Of a DNA stretch of 64,000 bases, positions 26,869 through 35,994 are shown in pieces (position 1 is the first letter of the stretch; every line of letters starts with the position of its first letter). Location of the stretch: IMG/VR virus record IMGVR_UViG_3300021961_005592, positions 51,210 through 115,209 of that record. One strand, given 5' to 3'. Under the pieces are notes generated by a model. The model worked only from the letters and a program-made list of their open reading frames with translations, was not told the origin of the DNA and did no database searches. Position numbers and translations under genes: made by a program. The DNA comes from a virus.

Positions 26869-28101
26869 TTATACTTCTAACCAACTTATATCTGCATTTT
26901 TAATTTTTTCTCTAGCAGAATATATTTGTTCTTTACTATACATTATAGCACTAAATGGATAGATTGTCAATATAGTACTAGTATGTATAATAGTTTTTCC
27001 GTCAATAAAACTTAATAAACTGTCAGTGTTAGTAACACAATCGCATACTAAAAAATCTACTTCTTTAGACTGTTTAAAATTATTCCAGTCTTTGAATTCT
27101 AGCAAGTATTTTTTAGATTGAATTAGATCATATTCTGAAGTAGGCTCTATACTAAGATTTTTTGCTTTTGCATAATCTAAAACAAGCTGATTATAATTAT
27201 TTCCGTCCCATTCGTTATACAATTTCCGTTTAAACTCGATGTTGTTTGGATTCTTATCGTAAAATATTATTCTTTTTGCGTTAGATTTAATAGCCAAATC
27301 TTCAGCTAAAAATCCTGTAGCTGGAGCAATGACAGTGTCGGCGTTGCCAAGAACTTTTACTTCTTCATAATGATATGCATTTAGAACATTGAACTCTTGA
27401 ACTTTAATTATTGCTGATATTAGCATTGTTTGTGCTTCGTCTAAATCTGGAATTAGAACAAGATTTTTAAGAGCATATTCGAAATTACTAGTATTTCTTG
27501 TAGGATAACAAAACCCTCTAGCAGGCAATCGTTCTCCTAAAAGATATTGATGATCGTTGTATCTCCATTCGTGATCCCAATTTGATATTTTATATCCGTT
27601 TGACAAACAGTGGTCAATAAGTTTTGTCCCAAATTTATCTTGACGAGCTATTTTACTTTCCCCCAAAGAAATACTCAACGGAGCCCATCCCCCATGCATA
27701 TCTTCTTCACTACGTATTAATTCATTACCAATTATATTACCTTGCGAAAAGTCTAATGTATTAAACGCTTTTGTATTAATAATAAAAAATTGTTCGTGCA
27801 TCCACGGAGTTTCGTCTCCGTGTTGTAATAGATTGCCCATTAACCCTATATTATTTGGAATGTTATGTATCTTATCCCATATATGGTCTCTATCAATGAT
27901 AACAGTTCCGGCAGTTGCAACTACTAGCAATTCGGCAGCATTTAGGTGTTTGTTTATATCGTTGTAGTTGTTTATATAGATAACAGGATATTTTTCTATA
28001 TTTAAGATACTAATAAACGCTTCGGTTATTTGCATCATTTTTTCATTTAACCAGTTGCTTTTAGAAAAGCTCGGTACTAAAATGAAAGCTACCTTTTGCA
28101 T
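26869..28101 (-). CDS. Two-domain hypothetical, methyltransferase-like C-terminus
   Basis: A 410-residue protein that I do not recognise. The N-terminal 220 residues look like an alpha/beta domain with ELLVVATAGTVIIDRDHIWDK and a conserved Trp/His region (NWDHEWRYNDHQYLLGERLPARGFCYP written in part). The C-terminal part (ADTVIAPATGFLAEDLAIK, then RIIFYDKNPNN) resembles a SAM-binding Rossmann start with an acidic residue ending the second strand. It overlaps the next upstream oxygenase gene by 41 nt, an unusually long overlap. Confidence 0.6.
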   Translation of the reverse strand: MQKVAFILVPSFSKSNWLNEKMMQITEAFISILNIEKYPVIYINNYNDINKHLNAAELLVVATAGTVIIDRDHIWDKIHNIPNNIGLMGNLLQHGDETPWMHEQFFIINTKAFNTLDFSQGNIIGNELIRSEEDMHGGWAPLSISLGESKIARQDKFGTKLIDHCLSNGYKISNWDHEWRYNDHQYLLGERLPARGFCYPTRNTSNFEYALKNLVLIPDLDEAQTMLISAIIKVQEFNVLNAYHYEEVKVLGNADTVIAPATGFLAEDLAIKSNAKRIIFYDKNPNNIEFKRKLYNEWDGNNYNQLVLDYAKAKNLSIEPTSEYDLIQSKKYLLEFKDWNNFKQSKEVDFLVCDCVTNTDSLLSFIDGKTIIHTSTILTIYPFSAIMYSKEQIYSAREKIKNADISWLEV

Positions 28102-28747
28102 TTTGTATCTCCAATGATCGTTGTATTAGATCTAAATATTTTGACGTACTATCATAATGGTGTATAATTAAATGATACCTGTCTTCTTGACTAGGATTAA
28201 CTACACTATGTTCATAGCTTAAATTCATAGCATATACATCACCAGGTTGAATCTCTAAAGTTTCGCCATCATTCCATTTCCACACACATCCTTTTGGATT
28301 TGTAATAGCAATATTAATAGCACCTAATATACTATGTTTGGTATCTATGTGCGGTTCAATTACACCACCGGCTTCTAGTAGCATAAATCTAGTACGACCA
28401 TAGCTGTTACTTGGATATACTTCTTTTAACCATTTAGTTGTTATAGGACACATCTTTGAAATTTCTGTCCATTGCATATCTGATACTGCTTCTCTAGCAT
28501 TTTTATAACCGTAAGCATCCCAAGCGTATGGGTCTTTACTTGATTTACCTACAATAGGTAAACTAGCCCATCCTTTAGTCTTATAAGATGCTCTGTAGTC
28601 TACAAAGTTTTCTTTTAAAGCAATAACTTCTGAAAATACTTCCTTGTAAGGAAATTTAATATCTAGTTTAAGATATTTTAGATCGCTCAGTAAGTATTCA
28701 CGTCCTTTACACAGCTCTCCGTTAATGCATTCTTTAAATGGAGACAT
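28061..28747 (-). CDS. Aspartyl/asparaginyl beta-hydroxylase-like oxygenase
   Basis: A 228-residue protein with GGVIEPHIDTKHSILGAINIAI (H-x-D near 132-134), CVWKWNDGETLEIQPGDVYAMN and YEHSVVNPSQEDRYHLIIH, giving the full H-x-D...H...R set of the beta-hydroxylase family. It overlaps the neighbouring oxygenase gene by 14 nt, and is one of six such genes within 7.3 kb. Confidence 0.72.
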   Translation of the reverse strand: MSPFKECINGELCKGREYLLSDLKYLKLDIKFPYKEVFSEVIALKENFVDYRASYKTKGWASLPIVGKSSKDPYAWDAYGYKNAREAVSDMQWTEISKMCPITTKWLKEVYPSNSYGRTRFMLLEAGGVIEPHIDTKHSILGAINIAITNPKGCVWKWNDGETLEIQPGDVYAMNLSYEHSVVNPSQEDRYHLIIHHYDSTSKYLDLIQRSLEIQNAKGSFHFSTELF

Positions 28748-29417
28748 GCTCTAATCTGATCTCCATATTTGTTTTATTACATGCTGCTTTAAGTTCTGTA
28801 AACATTGTTTGTTCAATATCAAACTCTACATGAGTATTGTGTTGACAGAAGTTTGTTATTTCTCTGCTCTTACACCATCTGTTTAATTTAGGACTTATGT
28901 ATTGATCAAATATATATCTATAATTAGTAGGCGGATTATCAATGTACATCTTAACATTAATTGGATTGTTGAGCGCAACATCAGACAGTAATTTTCGAAC
29001 AACTAGTTGATATCTAGAACTTTCACCAAAGTTTACAGCACTATGTAAAATTCCAGCATCCATACTATGCCATATGCCAGGTGCAGTTTGAAACATTTTC
29101 TGATTTTCTAAATCTATTAAGAAACTGTTGCCTGTACTAAACGACAAGTGCCATCTATCATCAATATCGGCGTGCATAGTGTAACAGGTTTTAATATCAA
29201 GATTTATAATTCTTGCTTCGCCTACATTATCATACGGAAGTGTATTTAAAATTTCTTCCCAAATAGTATCTTTGAATTCGTCCTTTAAAACCCACTTGTC
29301 ATAGAAAAATCTACCAGTCGGCATGTTAAGTGAAAGTTTTCCAATATCATCTGACAATGATGCTGTTGCTTTAGCAAGTAGATGAGAGGAGACATGAATG
29401 TTGGTAGGTACTATCAT
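28734..29417 (-). CDS. Putative 2-oxoglutarate/Fe(II) oxygenase
   Basis: A 227-residue protein with CYTMHADIDDRWHLSF (H-x-D near 92-94), SFLIDLENQKMFQTAPGIWHSMDAGILHSAVNFGESSRYQLVVRK, which carries the distal His and Arg of the same family. The last 80 residues are extra and unrecognised. First gene of a minus-strand run that diverges from 29457. Confidence 0.6.
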   Translation of the reverse strand: MIVPTNIHVSSHLLAKATASLSDDIGKLSLNMPTGRFFYDKWVLKDEFKDTIWEEILNTLPYDNVGEARIINLDIKTCYTMHADIDDRWHLSFSTGNSFLIDLENQKMFQTAPGIWHSMDAGILHSAVNFGESSRYQLVVRKLLSDVALNNPINVKMYIDNPPTNYRYIFDQYISPKLNRWCKSREITNFCQHNTHVEFDIEQTMFTELKAACNKTNMEIRLEHVSI

Positions 29418-29456
29418 AACTTTATTTATTGTTACCTATACACCTATAAATACAAT

Positions 29457-29966
29457 ATGAAACACATTACTCCTTTTTGGGACGACTACTATTTAAATTT
29501 AGATTACACTGTAGAATCTTTTAGAGATTCGGAGCAAGTTTCTCGCTGGAAGCAGTCGGGACATAACTTAAATAACTTGACTATTGATTTATACCAAAAC
29601 GCAACAGATAATAGCATAACATTAAAAATTAAAGAACACTTTCCAGACTTAAGAGATATTGGCATTTCTTTCCATAGATTACGTCCAGGACATTTTTTAC
29701 CCATGCATGTTGATAGGTATAAATTTTATGCTTCAAGGCATAACATTACAGATCTAAATCAAATTAAAAGGTACGTTGTATTCCTTGAGGATAGTAAACT
29801 AGGGCATATGCTAGTTGTCAATGACACAGTATATTCAAAATGGAAAGCTGGTGATGTTCAAGGCTGGAACGGAGAAACACCACATAGCGCAATTAATGTG
29901 GGTATGGAAGATAGATATACTTTACAAGTTACCGGAATAGATGTTAGTAGAACCTTTAATCCTTGA
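29457..29966 (+). CDS. Aspartyl/asparaginyl beta-hydroxylase-like oxygenase
   Basis: A 169-residue protein from ATG 29457. RPGHFLPMHVDRYK gives H-x-D (about 84-86); VVFLEDSKLGHMLVVNDTVYSKWKAGDVQGW and TPHSAINVGMEDRYTLQVTGI give the distal His and Arg. An earlier ATG at 29382 would run into the divergent gene and is rejected. A TATAAATA ends only 4 nt before the ATG, too close for a normal leader. It overlaps the next gene by 26 nt. Confidence 0.7.
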   Translation: MKHITPFWDDYYLNLDYTVESFRDSEQVSRWKQSGHNLNNLTIDLYQNATDNSITLKIKEHFPDLRDIGISFHRLRPGHFLPMHVDRYKFYASRHNITDLNQIKRYVVFLEDSKLGHMLVVNDTVYSKWKAGDVQGWNGETPHSAINVGMEDRYTLQVTGIDVSRTFNP

Positions 29967-31230
29967 AAAAATATACGATTCGATAAGTTATATATTTCCT
30001 AACGGTGTTAGAGCAGATATAGACAGCAAGTTTGACGAAACTAAATTTATATTTCCAACAGCTGAAGTTTGGCGTTGCTATCCTGATGACTTGCTATGGT
30101 ACGTAGAAAAAATAAAACTTAAACAGTCTCAGTTATCCTGGATTCTTGCCAATCACGCTTTGGAATTACCACAGTTGTCAACAATTTTTTATGATGATAA
30201 GACTGTTGAACATTTAAATAAAAACGGATTACATATTATACTATTAGAGAATCTTTTAAAGTATGACGGTCCTAAAATTAACTTGGATAGATATACACTT
30301 GAAGAAGTTCTTCCTACTTTAGAAAATAACGGTGCTGTAATAGGAAAGTTTCAAAATCCAAAAGCAATGCAGTTAGATAGTGTACAGGATCTTATAGATA
30401 ACAATCGTCTAACTAATGTAACTGTATATGTGTGTGAAAAGGATGTTGATACATTTTTTCACAAGTACAATATGTACACAACAATGAAGTTTGTATGGAA
30501 AGATTTTTATCTATTACAAGATTTAGAAAAATTTAATAGCACCGATGATATACCTAAGAAAGATATCAAATATACGTTTGTGAATTCTAATTGGCGTTAT
30601 GACACATTTAGACATGTTATAGCAGCATATCTTTCTAATTATAATTCTAAGTTAAGTTGGTATTACACTAGTACACAAGAAGATTTTAAAAATTTATTAT
30701 GGTTTAATCCGCCTCAGAGTTTAATAAACGGATTTGAAAAACTAAATCAGCGTACCCCTATTAATCTCGATAAACATATTACAACAGCAACACCTGTAAC
30801 AGGATCATTGATTGATAGGTTTTCTAAGTTGCCAACTACCGATTTTTTTCCAAATTCGATTAACAGTAACATATATGAAGGTGTATTTTGTAGCATAGTT
30901 TCAGAGTCTGGGTTCTTTGACGAAACAGCGTATGTTACTGAAAAAACAATGTGGAGCATTTTTAATTTAATGCCTTTTGTTATTGTAGGACCACCCGGGG
31001 CATTAGCTGCGTTAAAAGATTTAGGATTTAAAACATTTGATAAATGGTGGGACGAAGGTTACGATAATGAAAAAGATCATGCTGAACGTATAATTAAAAT
31101 ATTTAAGCTTATAGATTATATTGCGTCCTTGCCTAAGGATGTTCAAGCCAGTGTTACCAAAGAAATGAACGAAACGCTGCTATATAATAAGCAGCGCCTA
31201 CAAAATTTACACAAAGATATAACCCTATGA
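29941..31230 (+). CDS. GT10-like glycosyltransferase
   Basis: A 429-residue protein. Near the C-terminus CSIVSESGFFDETAYVTEKTMW, LMPFVIVGPPGALAAL, LGFKTFDKWWDEGYD repeat the pattern of the other three paralogues, and YVTEK...PFVIVGP is the clearest match to the fucosyltransferase C-terminal signature. NSNWRYDTFRHVIAAYL (about 218-234) corresponds to the CLNRR block. Followed with a 4-nt overlap by an oxygenase. Confidence 0.62.
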   Translation: MLVEPLILEKIYDSISYIFPNGVRADIDSKFDETKFIFPTAEVWRCYPDDLLWYVEKIKLKQSQLSWILANHALELPQLSTIFYDDKTVEHLNKNGLHIILLENLLKYDGPKINLDRYTLEEVLPTLENNGAVIGKFQNPKAMQLDSVQDLIDNNRLTNVTVYVCEKDVDTFFHKYNMYTTMKFVWKDFYLLQDLEKFNSTDDIPKKDIKYTFVNSNWRYDTFRHVIAAYLSNYNSKLSWYYTSTQEDFKNLLWFNPPQSLINGFEKLNQRTPINLDKHITTATPVTGSLIDRFSKLPTTDFFPNSINSNIYEGVFCSIVSESGFFDETAYVTEKTMWSIFNLMPFVIVGPPGALAALKDLGFKTFDKWWDEGYDNEKDHAERIIKIFKLIDYIASLPKDVQASVTKEMNETLLYNKQRLQNLHKDITL

Positions 31231-31751
31231 CGGCTAAGTTTGATACTTTTAATTGGCTAGAGACATATATGATTGACGAGGTCCCACATAATGATGTTTG
31301 GGAAAACTTTGCCACGAGTAACAAGTTAAAGTTAGAGGAACAGTATCGCAACCTCAATATGCCAAAAGAGTGTTCTAAGCACTATATGGCATTACAACCT
31401 GAACTAAGCCAAGACTTAAAAAAGTATTTAGAACCGTTTAGTGACAAAATGCATCACTTTAACTTTTTAAAGCTTACGCCGGGTTATAATTTATGGTGGC
31501 ATTATGATAGTTATTCTACATTTATTCGTTACAACAATATAACAGAGTTGCAAGCAGAAAATATTAACAGAACTATCGTAATGCTTACTCCTTGGACACA
31601 CGGTCAAATATTACAAATAGGTGACAATGCACATATTAATTGGACAGTTGGAGATACATATACCTGGAATGCATATACTTGGCATGGTGTTGGAAACTTT
31701 AGTTTTACTGATTTTGTAGTAATGCAAATTACTTGGATAGACAATGAGTAA
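31227..31751 (+). CDS. Aspartyl/asparaginyl beta-hydroxylase-like oxygenase
   Basis: A 174-residue protein. TPGYNLWWHYDSYS gives the H-x-D pair (about 91-93), INRTIVMLTPWTHGQILQIGD the central strands, and WNAYTWHGVGNFSFTDFVVMQITW the distal region. It resembles the gene at 29457 in length and order. It overlaps genes on both sides, coupling it to the aminotransferase. Confidence 0.68.
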   Translation: MTAKFDTFNWLETYMIDEVPHNDVWENFATSNKLKLEEQYRNLNMPKECSKHYMALQPELSQDLKKYLEPFSDKMHHFNFLKLTPGYNLWWHYDSYSTFIRYNNITELQAENINRTIVMLTPWTHGQILQIGDNAHINWTVGDTYTWNAYTWHGVGNFSFTDFVVMQITWIDNE

Positions 31752-32670
31752 GTATCAATACGATAATAAACATTTGCCATTTGGACACTCTAAAGCAATA
31801 GAAGATTTAGAAGTACAAACGTTGTTAAACAACATCAATTTTAAATTTACTGATGTATTGTCTAACTCTAACATAAACAAACAATTTTGTTCTGAATATT
31901 TAAATTGGATAAAATCTAGCAATTTAAATTTAATTTACGGACTAGATGATTATAGCTATGCAGTTTTTTCGCAAGGCACGTCGGAAGCATTTGATAAATT
32001 TTATTTAAAAAATAGCAAACGTCGTTTTCGCTGCTTTAAAGGCGAGTACTTGTATCATAAATTAGCATGGAGAGACAGTTATGATTGGGCATACATTGAA
32101 GATGATTTTTTAGACAGTAATGATGCTGTAATTATTAGTATTCCATTTGCAGATACCGGGTCTAAACACTTAGAAACAGAATCGATACTTTGTAAATGCA
32201 CACAGTTAGGAATACCAGTATTAATTGATTGTGCTTACTATTCGATTAGTAGTAATGTAAGAGTTGATTTAACACACCCGTGTATAACAGATGTTACATT
32301 TAGTCTTAGCAAAATGTTTCCGGTAGCACATGCTAGAATAGGCTTGAGATTAACTAGAGAAGATTGCGATGACTTGTTATTTGTATATGACAAAGCAGAA
32401 TATACAAATAGGATTAGCGCAGCTATTGGATTAGAGCTTATACGTAAATTTCCAGCAGATTACATTGTAAACAAATATAAAACAATACAAGAAAAATACT
32501 GTGAACACTTAAAAGTATTTCCTAGTGACACAGTACTTTTTGGGCTAGCACCAAAAGAAAAATATACAGAATATAATCGAGGATGCAATACTAATAGATT
32601 AGGATTGCATAACTTTTTAAACAAAGATATAAAATTTTTAGAAGGAGCCGTAAATGGCAGTACAAAGTAA
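31744..32670 (+). CDS. PLP-dependent aminotransferase-like protein
   Basis: A 308-residue fold-type I-like protein, shorter than usual (about 400). GIPVLIDCAYYSIS supplies the Asp that pairs with the pyridine nitrogen and a Tyr two residues on, and DVTFSLSKMFPVAHARIGLRL supplies the candidate Schiff-base Lys190 and the phosphate-binding Arg. The start of the large domain (YAVFSQGTSEAFDKF) corresponds to the G-T/S-x-A-I block. It may make an amino sugar or amino acid that the next gene then amidinates. Confidence 0.68.
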   Translation: MSKYQYDNKHLPFGHSKAIEDLEVQTLLNNINFKFTDVLSNSNINKQFCSEYLNWIKSSNLNLIYGLDDYSYAVFSQGTSEAFDKFYLKNSKRRFRCFKGEYLYHKLAWRDSYDWAYIEDDFLDSNDAVIISIPFADTGSKHLETESILCKCTQLGIPVLIDCAYYSISSNVRVDLTHPCITDVTFSLSKMFPVAHARIGLRLTREDCDDLLFVYDKAEYTNRISAAIGLELIRKFPADYIVNKYKTIQEKYCEHLKVFPSDTVLFGLAPKEKYTEYNRGCNTNRLGLHNFLNKDIKFLEGAVNGSTK

Positions 32671-33712
32671 TAACGATTGGGATCCATTAGAAGAGATCTT
32701 TGTAGGTACAGCAAAAGGTGCTGTACTTCCTACTATGAACGCAAGTGTAAGAAGTTTTTCTTATGCTACTTATAGTGAGGAAGAATTAAAAGATCTAGAA
32801 GGACCCCACGATAAACAAATTATGGAAGAAGCTGAAGAAGATTTAGATATTCTTGCCAATACACTAACTAAATTAGGTATCAAAGTACATCGCCCTACTC
32901 CTATGGATCATAGTGTAGAGTTTAGTAGTCCAGACTGGACTACAACTGGTTGGTATAGTTTTTGTCCACGAGATTTATTATTGCCTTTAGATAATATTAT
33001 TTTAGAGTGTAGTAGTCCAATGAGGGCAAGACAATATGAAACTAGAGTGTATTATGATTACTTGTATCAACAAATGAAAGAAGGCACTCAATGGATTAAA
33101 AGTCCGTCACCTATACTAAAAGATGACTTATATCAATTTGAAGATTTAAGTGTGCCTACGGTTAAAAATAACGAAATAGTTTGGGAAGCACCAAATGTAG
33201 TCCGCTTAGGCAGAGACTTGTTATATCAACATAGCAATACCGGAAGCATATTGGGATTTGAATGGTTGAAAACTATACTTGAACCTAGAGGCTACCGAGT
33301 GCATCTTGCAGAAGATTTTTATTTTTTTGCACACTTTGATAGTACTGTTATTCCGTTGCGCCCTGGACTAGTTATGTTCAATGCTGAACGTTGCAGACCA
33401 GATCACTATCCAAAGATATTTAAAAACTGGGATAAGATATTTGTAGGTATGGATGACTTAGTTGCACCTAGCTGTAACTTGCCAAACGGTGTAAGCCCTT
33501 GCTCTCCATGGATTGGAATGAATTTGCTAAGTATTAATGAAAATTGTGTAGTAATTGACAAAGATCAAGAACCATTAATGCGTATACTAGACAAGCACGG
33601 TATTGAAAGTGTGCCGTGTCCTGCAAGACAAGCTCGTAGTATGAGCGGTGGCTTCCATTGTAATACCCTAGACGTTAAGCGCAAAGGCGGCTTACAAGAC
33701 TATTTTGGCTAA
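32654..33712 (+). CDS. Glycine/inosamine amidinotransferase-like protein
   Basis: A 352-residue protein with the full family order: NDWDPLEEIFVGTA, CPRDLLLPLDN, EAPNVVRLGRD, FAHFDSTVIPLRPGLVMFN with His227, and SMSGGFHCNTLDVKRKGG with catalytic Cys336. The family moves the amidino group of arginine to glycine or to aminocyclitols (StrB1 in streptomycin synthesis). An AAGGAG site precedes the ATG. Next to an aminotransferase it suggests transamination followed by amidination of a sugar or cyclitol. Confidence 0.85.
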   Translation: MAVQSNNDWDPLEEIFVGTAKGAVLPTMNASVRSFSYATYSEEELKDLEGPHDKQIMEEAEEDLDILANTLTKLGIKVHRPTPMDHSVEFSSPDWTTTGWYSFCPRDLLLPLDNIILECSSPMRARQYETRVYYDYLYQQMKEGTQWIKSPSPILKDDLYQFEDLSVPTVKNNEIVWEAPNVVRLGRDLLYQHSNTGSILGFEWLKTILEPRGYRVHLAEDFYFFAHFDSTVIPLRPGLVMFNAERCRPDHYPKIFKNWDKIFVGMDDLVAPSCNLPNGVSPCSPWIGMNLLSINENCVVIDKDQEPLMRILDKHGIESVPCPARQARSMSGGFHCNTLDVKRKGGLQDYFG

Positions 33713-33724
33713 GGAATAATTCGT

Positions 33725-35209
33725 ATGCATCACTGTTTAATTTTTAATGTATCGTGTGACGATATTATAAGAGGATTCGGAACTTATAGAATAGCACACT
33801 ATCTTAGACAGCATAACTGGGATGCAGAAACTGTTGATTATACTATAAGTTGGAAACTTGAAGAATTAAAAGAATTTGTAAAATCTCGAATAAATGCTAA
33901 TACTAAATTTATAGGTTTTGGGCATATTTTTGCATACTGGACGCCAACATTGGAAGCATTTACTAAATGGATTAAAGAAACATATCCTAATGTTTATCTA
34001 TTGGCAGGAATGCAAGGATTTCCTACATATGATGCTAACTATATCGATTATTACATTATAGGACATGGCGAGAAGGCACTAATATCTTTATTATCCCAGT
34101 TGTTTAGTAACGGTGAAGTTGTGCAAATTCACAAGTTTCCTTGGTCCAACAAAAAAGTTATCTTGGCTAATAGTGTACACAGTCCATATTCTTCAGGGTT
34201 AATGACAAACTTAGAAGTACAATATGAAGACAGAGACTTTATAAGAGAAGGCGAATGGCTCACTATGGAGTTTTCAAGAGGTTGCAAATTTGCATGTAAA
34301 TTTTGCGATTTTCCTTACCTAAGTGCTAAAGGCAATTATATTTCTGCAAAGGAAAGTTTTGTAACTCAAATGAAAGAAAACTATGATAGATTTGGTGTAA
34401 AAAATTATATTGTTGCAGATAACACTTTTAATGATACTACTGAAAAAATAAGAACTTATGCAGAAGGTGTCCAAGAGTTAGACTTTGATCCATTTTTTGC
34501 AGGATTTATACGTGCTGATCTTCTCATAAGCAGGCCACAAGATAAAGAACTTTTATTAAACATGGGATTTCTTGGTCACGCTTATGGAATTGAAACTCTT
34601 AATCATGAAAGCGGTAAGTCAATAGGTAAAGGAATGGACCCTGAAAAAACTAAGCAAGGCTTTTATGATATCTATAACTATTTTAATAATAACGGTCGTA
34701 AGTTATTTGCATCAACTCTTTCTTTTATAGTTGGTCTTCCTTATGAAACAAGGGAAACTATGATGTATACAGCAGAATGGATTAGAAACTTGCCGCCTGA
34801 AGTATCTATAACTATACATCCATTAATAATTCCTAAAAACGTTTATGGTGCCGCTTCTGCTTTTACACTAGATTGGAAAAAATATGGATATAGAGAAAGG
34901 ACTGTAGTAAACAGCGATACTTATCAAGAAGCTATTTTTAGAGACCCGTCTAGAAATGCAGTCTACTGGGAAAATGATTATATGACAATGGATGAAGCTT
35001 TGGAAATTGCAAAGTCAATATCAGCAGGATTTCTTAATAATAATTCTATGACTGATATTTGGATGCTTGCAACAAATGCAATGCACGGAAAAGAAGTTGA
35101 AGAAAGATTAAAGACTCCTACTTACGAATATGACGGGCCGGACGGAAGAGTGAATACAGATGCTTTTACAAGGCAATATATTCAGAGTAAACTAAATTGG
35201 AAACCTTAA
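33725..35209 (+). CDS. B12-type radical SAM protein
   Basis: A 494-residue protein. The N-terminal 150 residues look like a cobalamin-binding Rossmann domain (VYLLAGMQGFPTYDANYIDYYIIGHGEKAL in parts), though the B12 His is not evident. The core has FSRGCKFACKFC (Cys 187, 191, 194), IVADNTFNDT, GIETLNHESGKSIGKG and FIVGLPYETRETM, as in the elp3/B12 radical SAM group. Possible roles are methylation or methylthiolation. It is in the unit with the amidinotransferase. Confidence 0.75.
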   Translation: MHHCLIFNVSCDDIIRGFGTYRIAHYLRQHNWDAETVDYTISWKLEELKEFVKSRINANTKFIGFGHIFAYWTPTLEAFTKWIKETYPNVYLLAGMQGFPTYDANYIDYYIIGHGEKALISLLSQLFSNGEVVQIHKFPWSNKKVILANSVHSPYSSGLMTNLEVQYEDRDFIREGEWLTMEFSRGCKFACKFCDFPYLSAKGNYISAKESFVTQMKENYDRFGVKNYIVADNTFNDTTEKIRTYAEGVQELDFDPFFAGFIRADLLISRPQDKELLLNMGFLGHAYGIETLNHESGKSIGKGMDPEKTKQGFYDIYNYFNNNGRKLFASTLSFIVGLPYETRETMMYTAEWIRNLPPEVSITIHPLIIPKNVYGAASAFTLDWKKYGYRERTVVNSDTYQEAIFRDPSRNAVYWENDYMTMDEALEIAKSISAGFLNNNSMTDIWMLATNAMHGKEVEERLKTPTYEYDGPDGRVNTDAFTRQYIQSKLNWKP

Positions 35210-35994
35210 TGAATAAAATAGCAATATTTGGAGATAGTTTTGCTACTAGGACATATACTGAAGAATCACCAACCGCTGAAGGATTTTTAAAAGAGATATA
35301 TGCACTGTGTAATAAAGTCTATAATAAAAAAGAAATAGATACTCTAAAGCGTAATTGGGGTAAAAGATACCATCCTTGGGTAGACTTGTTAGACGCCGAT
35401 GTTTTTGGCGCAAGCGGAAGTGATTTATATTACAGTTATAACCAGTTTATTAACAATCACAAAAAATATAATAAATGTATTTTTGTTATAACAAGTCCTT
35501 TAAGATATAGTTCAAATATACACGGATGGCTACACGGTGCTTCTATAGAAGATGCACTAGAAGGGATAAAATTTTCTAAGGGAAATTCTTTTAAGCAGTA
35601 CTACACATCTCTTGCAGATTTTTTTAAAAACATTTATTATAAAGATATTGATAGGATTGAATTAATAAATCAAGCAATGATTGATAGTATTACGTTTAAA
35701 CGACCTGATACAATTTTTATTAACGCATTTCCTGATTTAAAAAATGTATATGAGTTAGAATTAAAAGCGTGGAATTTAACACACGATGAAAGTCAAGATT
35801 ATAACAAATATTTTGATTTAAGACAATGTCATATGACAAACGACAATAATAGAATACTTGCTAAGTTTGTTTTGGATAATTTAGATAAAAGTGGAGTATT
35901 AGATCTATCTAGCATACAGTGGAAAGTACCTAGTATGGAAGATAGATCTTATTACTTACCGAATACTACGGACCTTTTTGCTAGATTGATCTAA
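35209..35994 (+). CDS. SGNH-like hydrolase
   Basis: A 261-residue protein with NKIAIFGDSFATR (Ser10 in a true GDS), FGASGSDLYYSYNQF (block II/III-like), CIFVITSPLRYS and a C-terminal QCHMTNDNNRILAKF with a conserved His. The ATG at 35209 overlaps the previous stop (TAATG). More divergent than the other two SGNH genes. Its 3' end overlaps the opposite epimerase by 39 nt. Confidence 0.6.
   Translation: MNKIAIFGDSFATRTYTEESPTAEGFLKEIYALCNKVYNKKEIDTLKRNWGKRYHPWVDLLDADVFGASGSDLYYSYNQFINNHKKYNKCIFVITSPLRYSSNIHGWLHGASIEDALEGIKFSKGNSFKQYYTSLADFFKNIYYKDIDRIELINQAMIDSITFKRPDTIFINAFPDLKNVYELELKAWNLTHDESQDYNKYFDLRQCHMTNDNNRILAKFVLDNLDKSGVLDLSSIQWKVPSMEDRSYYLPNTTDLFARLI

Noticed and set aside
29423-29430. 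AATAAATA on the minus strand before the gene ending at 29417.
   Set aside because: Only about 5 nt separate it from the start codon and it departs from the consensus at the first base; AT-rich chance is likely.
29445-29452. Perfect TATAAATA just before the oxygenase gene at 29457, considered as a late promoter.
   Set aside because: It ends 4 nt before the only sensible start codon, so a normal transcript would begin after the AUG. Possible only for a leaderless message.
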